A stretch of 64,000 nt of DNA from Porphyra umbilicalis (taxonomy: Eukaryota > Rhodophyta > Bangiophyceae > Bangiales > Bangiaceae): NCBI GenBank assembly GCA_002049455.2, contig KV918871.1:158282-222281 (forward strand), in the 5' to 3' direction. Positions 33,127-45,582 of this stretch are shown here, piece by piece (the first letter of the stretch is position 1; the number at the start of each line of letters is the position of its first letter). The notes beneath the pieces are model-generated. The model was not told where the DNA came from and ran no database searches. It saw nothing but the letters and a program-made list of their open reading frames with translations. A program made the position numbers and the translations under genes.

Positions 33127-33520
33127 TGTGGTATTAATAACGTTAGTTCAATTACCAGTGTACTGAGACCGACCGTAGCCAAGCAATAAAGCGAGTTCTA
33201 TCGCCGTCGCGGCGAGGAAGAAGACCTTTTGTTGGAGGGCATCCGATGGGGAGCCGGGTGGTGCCCACGACGGCGACCCCGGACCCACGGTGGTTTAATA
33301 CAAACAACGGCACTGGTCGATCGACCATCCGATCAAGCGATCGTAATGAGTGCCGGCAGACAGATAAGACAGGCAAGCAAACAAGCAAATAAAAAATAAA
33401 CAATGCGGCAGTAACCCCCCAAAGGGCGTGCCACAAGCCGAGTCACACACATCCGTGGATTCGGCCAGTCAAGGGGGCTACTCGTGGCTAATTGCCAATT
33501 GGTAGCAGAGATATGCTACA
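33127..33520 (-). repeat. 5' LTR
   Basis: 394 bp, partner of 24390-24783. Transcription of the element should start within it and run towards lower coordinates. Confidence 0.97.
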
Positions 33521-33593
33521 CCCTGCAACGGGCCGGCGGGGGCGAGGGACCAGGGGGAGAAGGAGCGGGAGGAGGCGAACCGGGGAAAGGGGC

Positions 33594-33800
33594 AGCAGGC
33601 GTTGGGGGAGCGTGGGGATGAGGCCTTGGCGGTGGCGAGGGAGGGGTGTCGGGGGAAGGAGGACTGGGCGTGGGGGGAGCGTGGGGATGCGGCCATGGCG
33701 GTGGCGAGGGAGGGGAACCGGGAGAAGGGGGACCGGCCGTGTTCGGAGCGTGGGGATGAGGCCGTGGCGGCGGCGATGGCCACAACCCGGGTGGGCAGTG
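33594..33800. repeat. Three tandem 69-bp G-rich units
   Basis: The word GAGCGTGGGGATG recurs at 33608, 33677 and 33746. Units of 69 bp keep frame and give a 23-residue Pro/His/Ser-rich repeat on the minus strand. The array begins just beyond the retrotransposon flank. Confidence 0.8.
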
Positions 33801-35206
33801 GGGAATGGGGTGGGGAGCTGTGAGGTGGCGGCGGCGGTTGCGGCGGCGGGGGTGTGCTGTGGTGGCGTCGGGGGTGCGCGGTGGCCGCTGTGGTGACGGT
33901 GGTTGCGGTGTTGGACGTGTGCGTCGTCGGGAAGAGTGCCTGGCGGCGGCGGCGGTGGCGGCGGCGGGGATGTGTGTGGCGGTTGTGGCGGCGGTGGCCG
34001 CCGTGGTGGCCCGGCTGCGCGGTGAGGCACGGGGAGGGGGGGCTGGCAGCGGGGACGGGCGGGCCGCGTGGGCGGGGTGCACGGGGCCTTGAGCGGGAGA
34101 AGTAAACGGAACGCTACTATGCGTCGTCTTCTTTCCATGAAGCCACCGACGTGCAGGCCATCATAGTAGCGACTGCCAGAACATTGCTACAGTCTTTCTC
34201 CAGAAAATCCCGCAGTCCCAGAAGCTAACATGTGCAGGCAACACTTCTCACTCGAACAAAGTGGCCAATTTTCGACCGGAACCTGGTGACAATCTGCCCA
34301 TTTTCCTGAGGACTTCCAAAACAGGAGTGGACCACCACGCTTCATGAGCTGCCAGAGGCTGTCTCAGGATGTACTCGCGAGATATGATCAGAACCCTTAC
34401 GCCGCAGCTCACGTGCCAACGATCATTCATGCCGATATTAATGACGTGGCGTTGGCTTCAGCTGTTAGGATCGACAAGAGTGCGTTTGGGGCAACGACAT
34501 GGAGCACTGTTGCGATGGGTTGGAAACACTGCCACACATGTGCCGATGTCAGTCATCTGTCATTGGCTGACCAGCAGCACAGCAGAAGCTGCGCTGCCAC
34601 AGGCCAATGAACGTTCGGGAACCGACATCTTCGGGAACAGTTGCCATCAACAGTTCTCCACATGTTACCCTCTCAGAAGGGTCTGTGGGCCAAGGCGTCC
34701 ACTTGCCCGGAAAGACGGACCAACAGATCACTTTTTTTGGCCGGCTGGCACACTCTCGTCTGCAGTTTTCCTGACCATGCCGCCGATCGAAGGGAACCGT
34801 GCTCGCACCTGTCTGGCATGCGCAAACGCTCTGCGCGTGGTCTGCCCGCAGCTGATCGAGTGCGCCCGGGCCCGCTTGGATCAGACCTTGCACGTCCTGC
34901 GTGTCACATCAATCTCGAGGGTCATGGAGACACTGGTTGCATGGCCGATAAGCAAGACCTCTCCATTTTGAGCAGTTATGTCTAATTCGAGTCGGTTAGC
35001 ACACGATAGCATCGCGGCACGCACAAATCCGATGCAACTGACACTACTGCACTGTTGCGTTGCACTAATCGCTGCAAGCAAAGATGATCAACATCTGTGA
35101 CAGATCAGTTCCAAAGTGCAATATAACGCGGACGAAATGTGAATCGTCGTCGCACATCTACGAATATGTGTGGCCCGCATTCGTTCACACCACAGCACGG
35201 GACGAT
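33801..35206. other. No supportable gene
   Basis: G-rich low complexity continues to about 34080. A short inverted pair CGCTACTATG/CATAGTAGCG lies at 34111-34174. ORFs at 34344-34985 have no recognised domain. Confidence 0.35.
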
Positions 35207-36014
35207 CCAGTGCCGCGACCTCGTTCAAAGCGCCACCACCCGGTGGGGGGGGGTGCACCACCACCTAGCCGGGTGCGGTGGAGCGTGCGCCAGCCTCCTC
35301 TCCACGACCGTCGTCCCTGTTACGCGCATCAATGGCTGATCTTCCTTCGCCCTCCCCGCGCGACACCGTGACCTTACCTGTGTGGTTACAGGTATGCTTA
35401 GACACGCACCCTATCTTTGTATTCCTCTGGTTTGTATCGTCGGCTACATGTCCAGCTGAGCATGTGGTTAGTGATGATGTTGTGACTGGCCTGCATTGGA
35501 TGATGTTCCTCACGTACTTTCGGAGATGCATGGATACAGAGGTGCTAACACGTGTCTCTTTTCGTTGATCCTGGTCATCGTTTCTCCATACCATTGCGGC
35601 GCGTGCATTCCCAGTGCCGCGACCTCGTTTGAGGCGCCACCACCCGGTGGGGGGGGATGCACCACCACCTAGCCGGATGCGGTGGAGCGTGCGCCACCCT
35701 CCTTCTCCACGACCGTCGTCCCTGTTACGCGCATCAATGGCTGATCTTCCTTCGCTCTCCCCGCGCGACACCGTGACCGTAGCTGTGTGTTTACAGGTAT
35801 GCTTAGACACGCACCCTATCTTTGTATGCTTCTGATTTGTATCGTCGGCTACATGTCCAGCTGAGCATGTGGTTAGTGATGATGTTGTGACTGGCCTGCA
35901 TTGGATGATGTTCCTCACGTACTTTCGGAGATGCATGGCTACAGAGGTGCTAACACGTGCCTCTTTTCGTTGTTCCTGGTCATCGTTTCTCCATGCCAGT
36001 GCGGCGCGTGCATC
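35207..36014. repeat. 404-bp tandem duplication
   Basis: 35207-35610 and 35611-36014 are two head-to-tail copies that are clearly similar, with scattered substitutions and at least one 1-bp indel. Each contains CCACCACCCGGTGGGGGGG, the start of a small open frame (ATGGCTGATCTTCCTTCG) and a GTATGCTTAGACACG segment. A minus-strand ORF (35265-35936) spans both because the local offset is 405 bp; it is probably compositional. Confidence 0.85.
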
Positions 36015-39000
36015 CCCCCTACACCAACTCGTCTCCTTCTGGCGCTGTGCTCTCTGTGTTTATTTTTTGCTGCGCTGTACAAACTGCTTGGTCTCGCAGG
36101 AAAAGCCGCACCCAGCAAGAAGTTGGCATATGCCGCCGCGGTCGTCTTCCTGTGCGTGCCTCTTTCAACATTGTTCATGCGAGGACTGTTCTTTTGTCTG
36201 GCCTCGCTCCCCGCCCTTTTTGTTTCACGCTTTTCCGTTCAACATAAACTCTTTTTTCACCATACTCCGGCGCGCTGCTCGACTCTTGTTCACAGTCACT
36301 GATGTAGCAATTCACGGTTGTCCTCATGGGCGCGTCGGCAATGAGCGCGTGCATATAGGGTTCCTCATGAGTGGGACAGACCATGTTACTCGTCGATGCA
36401 TCGACTTGGTCGCCGGTGTGCCTTCGTGGTACCACCTGAGTCAACGACCCTAAGCAGCTTAATACCAAGCTAAATTGCCCTAATGGACCACATTCGCGTG
36501 AAGTCTGGATGAACCACGATGGGGGCCACTCTTAGTAACTGTGTCCATGCAAATCGGAGTAAGTCATAAATACGTGACGACGTAAATTTACAAAACAGGA
36601 CGGAGCAACCCGCTCAGTTCTCAAGTCCCAGCCCTCAGAAATAATTTCGGCATGATCGCTGCCGCCTGCATCTCCCAAACATCGACTGCTGCCACTGCAC
36701 CATCTCAGGCTGGCATTTTGAGTGCATCCATGCGCCCAGGACGCGCCAGCGAATTGGCATATGCTATCACGCTGGCTTGTCAACCTGTTCAGGATGCTTG
36801 CCTGGCTGCATTTCCGGTTTACCACAACCATGCAGTATGCCGGCGCGGCTGAGGGCGGTAGGTTTATGTGTCAGGTCTGTGGGCTTTCATACGATCATGT
36901 AGACAGCATGGCCTTGTTTCTTTTCCAGCTCCAATATTTTGGACGGATCAACAGCAGCTTTAGCTCAAAGGCGGGATGTTCGTGGACGTTAACACCGGGG
37001 GATGTCTTGTTTGCACTGATCATTGCTGACGCACCTTCTACGTGCGCACCGGCTGCGCGCGCGCATGCCACGGCGGCGCGCCCTGGCTCTGACGCACACA
37101 AGGCAGAGGCCTGTTGGCCTTAGAAGAACGGCGTGGTGGCCATCGCGGCCTCTGCGGCCTGCCTGTGCCCCACCCGTCCGTGATGGTGGCCGACGCATTT
37201 GCAGAGTTCGCTATACTATGTGGGCCTGGCGGGGGCGCCCCCGCCGCCTCCAGCGGGTGGCGGCAGAGGCGGCGACGCGTCCTCGACCGAGGGTGTCCAC
37301 GCTCCGCCCGGCCCGGCCGCGTCACCGCCCGCTGCGGCACGGCCGGCGGCGGCGCCGGAGTCCACTCGGGCGGGGCCCGCGGACCAAATTGGTTCAATTC
37401 ATCCAGAGTGGTCTCCCTGTTTTGAGTGTTTGCTTCCCCCCCCCTCCCGCCCCCCACCCCCCCCTTCCCCGTCCCCGCCACACAACCCTGCCTCGGCGCG
37501 TGCCGGCGCGTCCCCGGCGGGCAACGCGAACGTTCTCCACGATATGGCGCCGCCGCTGCCCTCGCCGGCCCCTCCTCCGTCGGTGGCCGCCAATGCCGCC
37601 GCCGCCGCGGACGAGCGCGCCGCCGCAGACGCGCCGGCGTTCGGCGCGCGGCTGCTGACACAGCCACGTGCCCGGGCCGCCTCGCCGTTTGGCGGCGCCC
37701 CCCCGCCCCCATGACTCGCCACCGCCGGGTGTTTGCCTATGGCGCCGGTGCCTGCCGTCGCCGCCGCGCCTTTCGCCCCGCCGCCTCCGCCGTCCACTCG
37801 GCCCCTCACCGACACAGAGGCCGACCGCGGCTGGGCAGCCGACCGCGTCGGCTCGAGCTCGCTCCTGCCGCTCGCCCTCGTCGCGGCGGCGGCGCCGACG
37901 CCGCACGCGAGCGCTGCGTCGGCACTTTCAGGTGGTGCTGGGCGGCCTCCGCAGCCCCTCCTCCCGTCGATGGCCGCGGCGGCTACGCCGGGGCCGCGCT
38001 TTCCCTGACCGCCCCCCCACCGCCGGCGGCCGCTTGGGCCGCCGCTAGGCAGGCTGCTGCTGGCGCCGCCGTGGCGCCACGACCCTTTCTGCGCGGTGCG
38101 CTGACGCCGACGCCACGAGCCGCATGGCCTCGCTGGCGGCGACTGCGCCGCCGCTGCCGTCAAAGACGCTCTTGACGCCCGCCGCGCCTCCGCCGCGACT
38201 GCCATCCCGGCGGCTGACGCGCGAAGGCGCCAGCCGTCGGACGCAGCCACCCCAGCCGGTGCCGCTCACGAAGCCGCCCGCGCGCCGCCAGCAGCCGCCA
38301 CCGCTCGCTGCTTATCGCGCGCCTGGCGGCGCCGCGGTCGCAACGTGCGCCGCTTGCCTGGCGCGTCCGCGCCGCGGCGTCGGCTGCCACGTGACCATTG
38401 GCGCGAACGGCGCGACGCCGACCGCGACGCGCGCTGCGTCGCGGTTCGCCGCCGCGGGTTTTCCACCCGGCGCTGCCGCACCAGCCTTCCCTCCGCCGCT
38501 TCCCGCATGCGGCGGCGCCGACGCAGCAGGCGACCGCGGGCGGCGAGCGTGGCCGGTGGCAGCCATGCAACCGGCCTTGGTCGCCTCGCCGGGCGCGCAC
38601 GACACACCGGAGTCGCCGTGCCTTGGCATTGCGGCGACGCCGCCGCCACTTTTTCGGGAGCCGCCGACTCCCCCGGCGGAGGGACGGTTTGGGGCGGAAC
38701 ACCCTGCCTCCGCTGCGTCGCTTTTGTCGCCTGTCCCCTAGCCACCAGTTACCGCCGCCGACGGCTATCCAGTTTCGCACGTGTGCGCCGACGCGCTGCA
38801 AGCGCGCTCGCGCGCCGACGCGCGCTGGCGGCCGCCGCCAACCACCTCCGCCGGTGCCACCAGCGCATGCATGCCGGGTCCCTCGCCCCCTCCTCAGGTC
38901 GGCGCCGCCCAGACCGCCGCGCCCGCCAGGAACGACAATGCCACCCCTGCCCGGCGGCTGCCGGTCGGTTCGGGCGCCGCCGGCACGCTGCCGGCGTCAC

Positions 39001-41733
39001 CCGCAGCTGCGTCGCTGCCTCACGCGCCGAGGCCTCCACCCGCTGGGGCAGCCGCCGCCCTTAGCGCCATGAGGCCGCCCGGCGCCGCCGCAGCCGCCCG
39101 CGCCGCTCCTGACGGCCACACGGCACCGGCGTCGGCCCCCTGGCCCGCCCCTGCACGCGCCTCCTAGGCCGTGGCGCGCCTGGGTGACGGGAGGGCAGAG
39201 GGCGGTCGGGCGGTTCTCCTGACTCTATCGGCCTCCATCGGGATGCCACAGGCTTTCAGCGAATCAAAAGGGCGCGGCACTTGCCTCCACGTGACCTCAC
39301 GGCACCTCGGCCAATGCCGGTGATAGCAGGGCGCGGCTAGTATCTACTCTCCCCTCCCAGTTGCGCCTCAACTGTCCTGCCAATACCATTCAGGTAAGAG
39401 CCTTCTTATCGACATCAAATGGACCTGTTCGGCAGATGGGCGAGCCTGGGTCGCCCCCCACCGGTCGGCCCGGCGATGCGCCGCGCAAATGCCGCCACGG
39501 AGTGCCACTCAGGGAAAGCAGCCAGCCACCAACTGCTGAAGGTGGAGAACCTTTCGGGCGCCACGTGACCCTGTACTGTCGCTCCCGCCTGTCCGCCAGA
39601 TCCAGGCCGCACTTGCACCTACCTGATGAGAGGAGAGCTCTCGGGAGCGGCCACTATGCCACAAGCCGTGTCAGATGCGACTGAAGTCCCTTTCCGGCTA
39701 GTACAGTGCCAGTGGGCGCCGCGGCTTGCCTTCACGTCGGAGGTGGATAGTGCGACTCCTCAAGTGTCTGACTGGCCGCACAGCTGGGCACCGGCTTCAT
39801 TGGTATGCGCATGCAGCGCACCCCCGCATGCGTCAGCCGCGCATGTCACGCAGCGGTTCCCTGGCAGCGAGCCCGCCGCGAGTGACACCTCATTCGGTGC
39901 GCTCGTCGCTCTCCTGAGGTCAAAGCCGCTTCCCAGTGGGCGGCCGCGGCGCACTATATTGGTTCTGTACGTGTGCGCGCCCCCCTGCAGTATGTCTGCT
40001 GACGCCGGGGGTGCCACTGATAGTGTTGGTATCGCACAGGCTGACCCGGAATGCTAATTTGTGACGTCGCTTGAGACTCCACGCCGCGTCATCATGACGC
40101 GCTCAATTTCTTGGCCATTCTGTCATCAGGTACCGCTGACGCTGACAGCGCATTGGCGCTTCGGCAGTGTCAGCCGGGCACGGTAAGCATAGTGCTTTGA
40201 CGCGTCGAACGGCACGGTTGAGAAGCTAGCCCCGCTACCACTACAACATTAGCGACTTCTTGTCGTGAGCCTGTCCAGCATCGCGGTGGTTATCGTAAGG
40301 CTCTCGCCTGGCAAGGGGTAGCTGCACCGGCCGCACGCTAGAAGAGCTCACATGCCGCCAACGCTGCCGCTGTACGATCTGATTGATAGCGGCCCCGCAT
40401 GGGCACTCGCGTGACGGTCACGGTGACGGCCGCCGGGTGGACTGCGGTACGGTATGATTCACTTCCCCCGCAGATGGATACAAGCGACGGCGCGTCTTTG
40501 ATACGAGCCGCTTCCGAGGCCGCCGGTAGGGTGGCCGTGAGCGACGCCCGAAACCAGGGATTGGGCTTCACACTCGCCTACGTCCGCGACCGCACCGCCA
40601 AGGCGTGACGTGGCGAGCAGCCGGGTGAATGGACTTTTGGCTGTCGGCGTCAGAAGGGCAGCTATGCGCCCCGAGACCTTTTGCAGCGTGGTGTGGCCGT
40701 TAGCGGTTGGACACACCCCGAAGTAGCTGCACCTGCGCTGTGCTCACTCAATCAGAGACGTGCCCGCGCCGCAGAGCTTTGATCTGGGGTTGGGCGGCAG
40801 CTAGCGGTGTGATAGCTTGTTCCCATCGCCGCACCTACGAGACGGCCGGTCACCGCCGGCGAGGCACGGACACAGGGCCGTTTCCATCCTCGAAGGCGCT
40901 ACTGACCCGCTATCGCTACCTTCGTTGTCCCGGGTCGCCGTCTTTGTCGTGAAGCCCGAGGCGCCTTAGCACGTTCCTCCGACGCACCAGCAGCAGCCGA
41001 GAGCCTGCCTACAGTGGAGCACGTCACGTGTGGGACCGCATGTGGCGCGGACCTCACGTGACTAAGCCTCTGGTTTCTGACAACTGGGCGCATCGGGTAG
41101 CATATTCGAGGCCTCCGCTCCACCTATCCTTTCAGGGGTGTGCCGCGCGTGACGCCTGAAGAAAACCGGCCGCGCGAGATCATCGACGACACGCTTCATC
41201 ACGTGCCCCGTGTCGCGGCCCCTGGCCCCTTCAGGCTCTGCGTGGGGCGCCTGAGGGTCTCGGAGGTCGCCGGGCAGGCAGCTTTGGCGGCATTCGTCCG
41301 ATTGCTCGCCGAGGCTGAGGAGCCGCGGTTAGCAGCACCGCTGCAGTTCGGCGATTGCGTGCCAACACTGTGCTATAAGGTTCTTCAGGAGCCCGCCGTG
41401 GGGCCCACTTGGCGCCCGTACAAGACTCTTCTCGACCTTGGCGATGGACCGTGGAAAGTGTTACATGCGAACTCCTTTGACCTGGCATCGTGCCATTACA
41501 TAAAAGCTGCATAACATTGATTGTGATGGTGCATGAGTACCGGCCATTCCTGTCCGCACAGTCCAAACGGCCCGCGACAAGTGACGGACCGATAGCCGTC
41601 TGCAAATGATACTGAGGGGCTACTTTCGATGCGCCTGCGTCACTAGTGCAGGACAAGACGCAGTAGGGGCCTTCGACCCGAGCTTGGTGCCCGTGTGTGT
41701 GCACCAAGCACTCGTCTGGTGCTGTTTGTCATC
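36015..41733. other. Low-complexity and unassigned DNA; no firm gene
   Basis: 37.2-39.17 kb is a CGCCGC-rich block with Ala/Pro/Arg-rich ORFs on both strands, none with a domain. 35901-36302 (+) includes a hydrophobic two-helix-like stretch (LLLALCSLCLFFAALYKLLG) that could be a membrane segment or chance. 40399-40608 and 41140-41514 (+) are short ORFs of ordinary composition, unrecognised. The last 200 bp would be the 5' flank of the transposase at 41734. Confidence 0.35.
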
Positions 41734-42819
41734 ATGTTCGACGACACGGCGCGTTTGTTGGCGGTATCATGGGTCCTCTTTGAGGGCGAGAGCAAGACGA
41801 CGGCGGCCAAGCGCCTACTTTGCGACCGGAGCACGGTTGCAGCATGGATTAAGGCGTACAAGGACACGGGAGAGTGGTGGCCTGACCCGGCCATCCGGAA
41901 TCGTCACGCCGACAACGTTCTCTTCGATGAGCATTTCGTCCAAGCTGTGACCGCTGTTGTGATGTCGGACCCGGAGCAGTTGTTAGGAGAAATGAAGGAC
42001 GTCTTTTTGTTTTTATCTACTTTGCCAGGTTACCGCGACGCGTACAAGTGCTCCATCGCCACCCTCGACCGAGTGCTGCGGGCGGCGGGCTACTCGTACA
42101 AGCAGCTCTACCGAATGTGTCGTGAACGAGACCAAGCAAGACGCAAGGCTTTCGCTAAACTACTCTTGGCGGTTCCTCTAAGGTGCCTAGTTTCTGCTGA
42201 CGAGACGCACAAGGACGGTGGGGATTTGCGGCGTCGGCGGGGTCGGTGGCTGCGTGGCGTGCGCTACGAGTGCCAGTCGCGTGACCGACGGGCAATGCTA
42301 AGGACATCCACCATGATGGCGGTTTCCTACACAAGCGGGGTTCTGCACTCGGTGACTACCCCATCTCCCCCGTCCCAAAACTCTGAAGATTGGATACTGT
42401 TCCTCAACGGGCTGCTGCCGACAATGAACCGGTTTCTACCTGGTCTACCTTGGGTGTTGCAACCCGACCGGTGTGTTCTACTTTACGACAATGCGCCCAT
42501 CCACTCGGCGGAGGCGGACGCTTTCATCGGCGCCAATGGCATCTTTCCTCTGCGGCTCCCCCCGTACAGCCCCGAGTTCCAACCTATCGAGGAGGTGTTC
42601 AGTGAGTATTCACACCAGCTGAAGTCGGCTCACCACTCGCATCCCGGTTTACCTGAAGCGCTCCTACACGCGGTGGCCCTCACCAAGCTGACGGTGCCCA
42701 ATATAGCGTCTCATTTTGACCACAGCTTGTTAGAGGCTGTGCGAAACGTTCCGGAGCTGTGTGGGCCGGGTGGACCGTGGGAAGGTCTGTTTGCATCTCT
42801 GCCTGACGTACGTGAGTAA
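41734..42819 (+). CDS. Tc1/IS630-type transposase (DDE_3)
   Basis: The 361-residue enzyme is intact. It begins at ATG 41734 (MFDDTARLLAVSWVLFEGES) with an N-terminal helix-turn-helix that includes KTTAAKRLLCDRSTVAAWIK. The catalytic triad is clear: Asp156 in VSADETHKD, Asp252 in VLLYDNAPIHS, and Glu286 in PPYSPEFQPIEEVF, with 33 residues between the second Asp and the Glu. That layout and the PYSPxxxPIE motif are diagnostic of the Tc1/mariner-IS630 group. The stretch from GTG 41695 is open but the ATG start is preferred. No terminal inverted repeats with TA duplications were found nearby, so it may be a domesticated copy, or the ends may be diverged. The stop codon is 59 bp from that of the convergent three-exon gene. 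Confidence 0.93.
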   Translation: MFDDTARLLAVSWVLFEGESKTTAAKRLLCDRSTVAAWIKAYKDTGEWWPDPAIRNRHADNVLFDEHFVQAVTAVVMSDPEQLLGEMKDVFLFLSTLPGYRDAYKCSIATLDRVLRAAGYSYKQLYRMCRERDQARRKAFAKLLLAVPLRCLVSADETHKDGGDLRRRRGRWLRGVRYECQSRDRRAMLRTSTMMAVSYTSGVLHSVTTPSPPSQNSEDWILFLNGLLPTMNRFLPGLPWVLQPDRCVLLYDNAPIHSAEADAFIGANGIFPLRLPPYSPEFQPIEEVFSEYSHQLKSAHHSHPGLPEALLHAVALTKLTVPNIASHFDHSLLEAVRNVPELCGPGGPWEGLFASLPDVRE

Positions 42820-42878
42820 AACGGCCCAAATGTTGTCACTAGACGCATAGCATGAATGATGGGTATGACAACAAGACA

Positions 42879-44609
42879 CTAGCGACGGTGGGACTTGACC
42901 CACGACAACACCAAATCACGCAGTCCGAGCGGGAGGGACAGAACATCTGGATGTGGCTCGCCTTGGTCGCCCCACTTGGACAAAACCAACACAACCACCT
43001 CCATCGCACTCACGGTCGACCCACACACGGTGTGACCACGCAAGAAACCGGCCGCCATACCGCGACGGGCCTTCTCCAAAAAAGAAACACGCTCTGGGTT
43101 CTCCTCAGGCCCGAAAGAAAACGAGGCCAAGTCCTCAGCTAGAGCAGCTGCTCCCAGCTTGCGAAAGCCAGCCTCGCGCGACCCGTCGGCGACCGATTCG
43201 GCGCCACCTGGGACGGCAGGCCCGGCAGCGGCGGCGGCACTTGCCGACGGAGGGGGCGGGGGGAGGCTTTCCCCAGCGTACAGTGCCTGCCTGAGGATTG
43301 TGCAATCGAACAGCAGGCCATCATGAGTAGGACCAAAAACACCACTGATAGACAGCAAAGTTAGAATGGCAAGTCACATACCGGCTTAGAGATTGCACAA
43401 CGCGCCAAGAATAGCACATGGCGCGACACAACGCACACCAGACAGAAAAGAAACGGAAACTTACACTCGGATGGACGAGCTGGCCCCACCCACACTGCCG
43501 AGTCGACCCTCAATCCTGGCAACTTGCGCGATCCGCTTCTCCGCGGCAGCTTCCGCCAAGCGCTTACGAACTGCTCGACGCACAATAGTGGAGTTGGGGG
43601 CCTCCCCACTCAACGAATCACCGAAGTCAACCCCTGCTTGGCTCGCCCCGGCGTACAAAAGCGCCACGTCACGTGGCATCCCCGCTGACAGGCCAGTCGC
43701 CAACGACGAGTGGTAGACTGCTGCGCGCGGATTGCGCACCATTGCAGCGCGAGCGTTGGGACCCGACAGCGCTGCGGCTGCCCGAGCCATAATGGCTCCG
43801 CGAGCCACATCTGGTTGCTCCGAAACGTCCGATTGGAGAGCATCTCGACGGCGAGCGACCTCAGCCTGCGCCTCGTCAGCGGCCGCCGTCGCCGATCGCA
43901 AAGCGGCCGCTGCTACTTGGGTCAGGTGTGCGTCGGTAGTTTTGGCGCACACCATCGATTCCGCACACCAGCGGATACCCTTCTTTCGGCGCACCGACAA
44001 CTTTCCTGTTGGGGTAAAAGACAGATCAAAAGCCTTCGACAGCGACATAGTATGAGGAAGATGGCCCTTTTGCAGACACAAGTGGCAACTGAGAAAATTA
44101 TTATGGCGCCACGACACACAAGGAGACAGAACTTCGAGTCAGAATCTTGTTGGGCCATGCATGCTCACCAAAGAGGTGCACCACAAGACGAAAGAGGCCA
44201 ACCCATCCCAAACTTACTGTGCATTGAGTGTGCATCGCTTCGCTTTGGCAGCGGAGCAGGTGCAGATCTGGGACCGGAATGGAGCTGGCACGTTCTGGCT
44301 CGCGGTGCACTCACGGACATTGGCCTCGCATGAGCCGAAGTTGTGGCCATCGTCGGCGAAGCGTCGGCGATACCCACAAATAGAACAAGCATTTGCCGAG
44401 GAGGCACCGACGTCCGCCACGTCATCGTCGGCAGGAGTCAGCCGTTGGTGCTCCGCATTCGCCGTCTCGGGACGCGCCCCAGGCGCCCGACCGTGGGATC
44501 CAGACCCGCTGTCCTCCTCTTCCGACGATGATGAGGATCGGCCAGCACCGAGGCCGGCCGCCTCTCGAGCCGCCGTCAAAATTGGTTGAATATCAGAGTT
44601 GGATGACAT
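42879..44609 (-). CDS. Three-exon gene for a Cys-rich zinc-cluster protein of unknown function
   Basis: I do not recognise the family. Exons are 44609-44218, 44088-43465 and 43344-42879; introns of 129 and 120 nt have GTAAGT donors and pyrimidine-rich CAG acceptors. The phases fit and the joined frame is exactly 493 codons plus stop, strong evidence for a real gene. Exon 1 starts MSSNSDIQPIL, has an acidic Ser tract (SSSSSEEEDSGS), then a cluster of Cys/His (ACSICGYRRRF, SQICTCSAAKAKRC). Exon 2 opens with another (CHLCLQKGH), so zinc binding is likely. Exon 2 continues with an Ala/Arg/Glu-rich helical region and exon 3 with GVFGPTHDGLLFDCTILRQ and a Pro/Ala linker. It runs tail to tail with the IS630-type transposase, so it could be a partner gene of that element or a neighbour by chance. 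Confidence 0.75.
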
Positions 44610-45582
44610 GGTGAAAGAGCGATTGACAGGTGGAAGGGGGTGTCGGACAAGGTGAGATGGGGAGAGGAGGTTGGCTCGGCACTGGAAAACGGACGACAGG
44701 TGCAGTCGACGTGAATGGATCGTGGAGATGACAGTGGATGCAGCACAGAATCACAAGAGATCCCAGTGTCTGTGAACGAAGATGCGCGGACAAACATTTC
44801 ACAGGATGGTGCTTCTGCATGCGCGCTCCTTCGCCCAGTGGCGCACGTCATCCCGTCGTGTCCAGAATCTGTCACATTTTCTCATGTTCGCGTCCCCAGC
44901 CGCAGACACTTAGTTCTGGAAATCGGAAGGTCACCGCAATATAGCATTTAAGTCGTTCTCTCATTATTAGCAACTTGGTCTTCATCAGCCCCGCAGATCC
45001 GTCATGCTTGAAGTGCGCCAGTGTCAGCTGCGAACCGCACATGAGATATACACATGTGGCAGGTGCCATAATCTCGTGCCGCCACACCGTGTCCTATATT
45101 TGGACCGCCGCAAGATGCGAGCTGGAAGTCAGAGGCTTGCACGGACCGCATCTTCAAAAAGCGGGCCACGTTGTCACAAAATCAAGCCGACGTCTATATG
45201 TTTGGAGAATTCCAACTGTTAGAACTGAGCACTGTTACAGTCCGCGACTGCGGGATTTTTTGGTGAACGGCTGTAAAGGGGAGACGTTGCAGAGGTGGGC
45301 TCCCGATCCTTATTGAATCGCTCGCAAGATGTCTCAGGAAGTGTCTACCTATCCTTATCAACCTGTATTAAAAATATCACAAAGCAGATCCCTGCACGAA
45401 GGTCGAGAATTTGAGTGCACGTTATCTGTTACCAGCACCAAATAGAATGTCATGACCAGAAGTGCAGAGAAACCCGGAAGCGATCCGTTCAAGCTCGTTT
45501 TCCTCAATTTCGCGATGTGCAGTGTTCTCGGCGTAACAAACCCGCGTCACAAACCCGATCCTGTGTCCCGGAACGGGCCTCA
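44610..45582. other. Upstream of the zinc-cluster gene; no gene seen
   Basis: No convincing ORF. The region is less GC-rich than its surroundings and leads to the MITE nest. Confidence 0.4.

Larger units (their letters stand above)
24390..33520 (-). mobile_element. Complete Ty3-type (chromovirus) LTR retrotransposon, 9.1 kb
   Basis: Both 394-bp LTRs are present and differ at one position only (A at 24672, C at 33409). The element is flanked by direct CCCTG copies (24385-24389 and 33521-33525), a perfect 5-bp target duplication. In the minus-strand sense the order is 5' LTR, leader, gag, pol (protease, RT, RNase H, integrase with chromodomain), a 2.1-kb repeat-rich 3' region, 3' LTR. RNase H before integrase and the chromodomain place it among Ty3/chromoviruses. 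Two in-frame stops interrupt pol, so this copy should not make a full enzyme without readthrough. Near-identical LTRs mean it inserted very recently. Confidence 0.97.

Noticed and set aside
35265..35936. 223-codon minus-strand ORF with an internal repeat
   Set aside because: The repeat is the 404-bp DNA duplication; no domain, and the frame is kept only through a 1-bp indel.
37023..39167. Several Ala/Pro/Arg-rich ORFs of 130-280 codons on both strands
   Set aside because: Compositional effect of CGCCGC-rich DNA; no domain seen on either strand.
41600..42900. Terminal inverted repeats with TA duplications around the IS630-type transposase
   Set aside because: Visual search of both flanks gave no convincing inverted pair.
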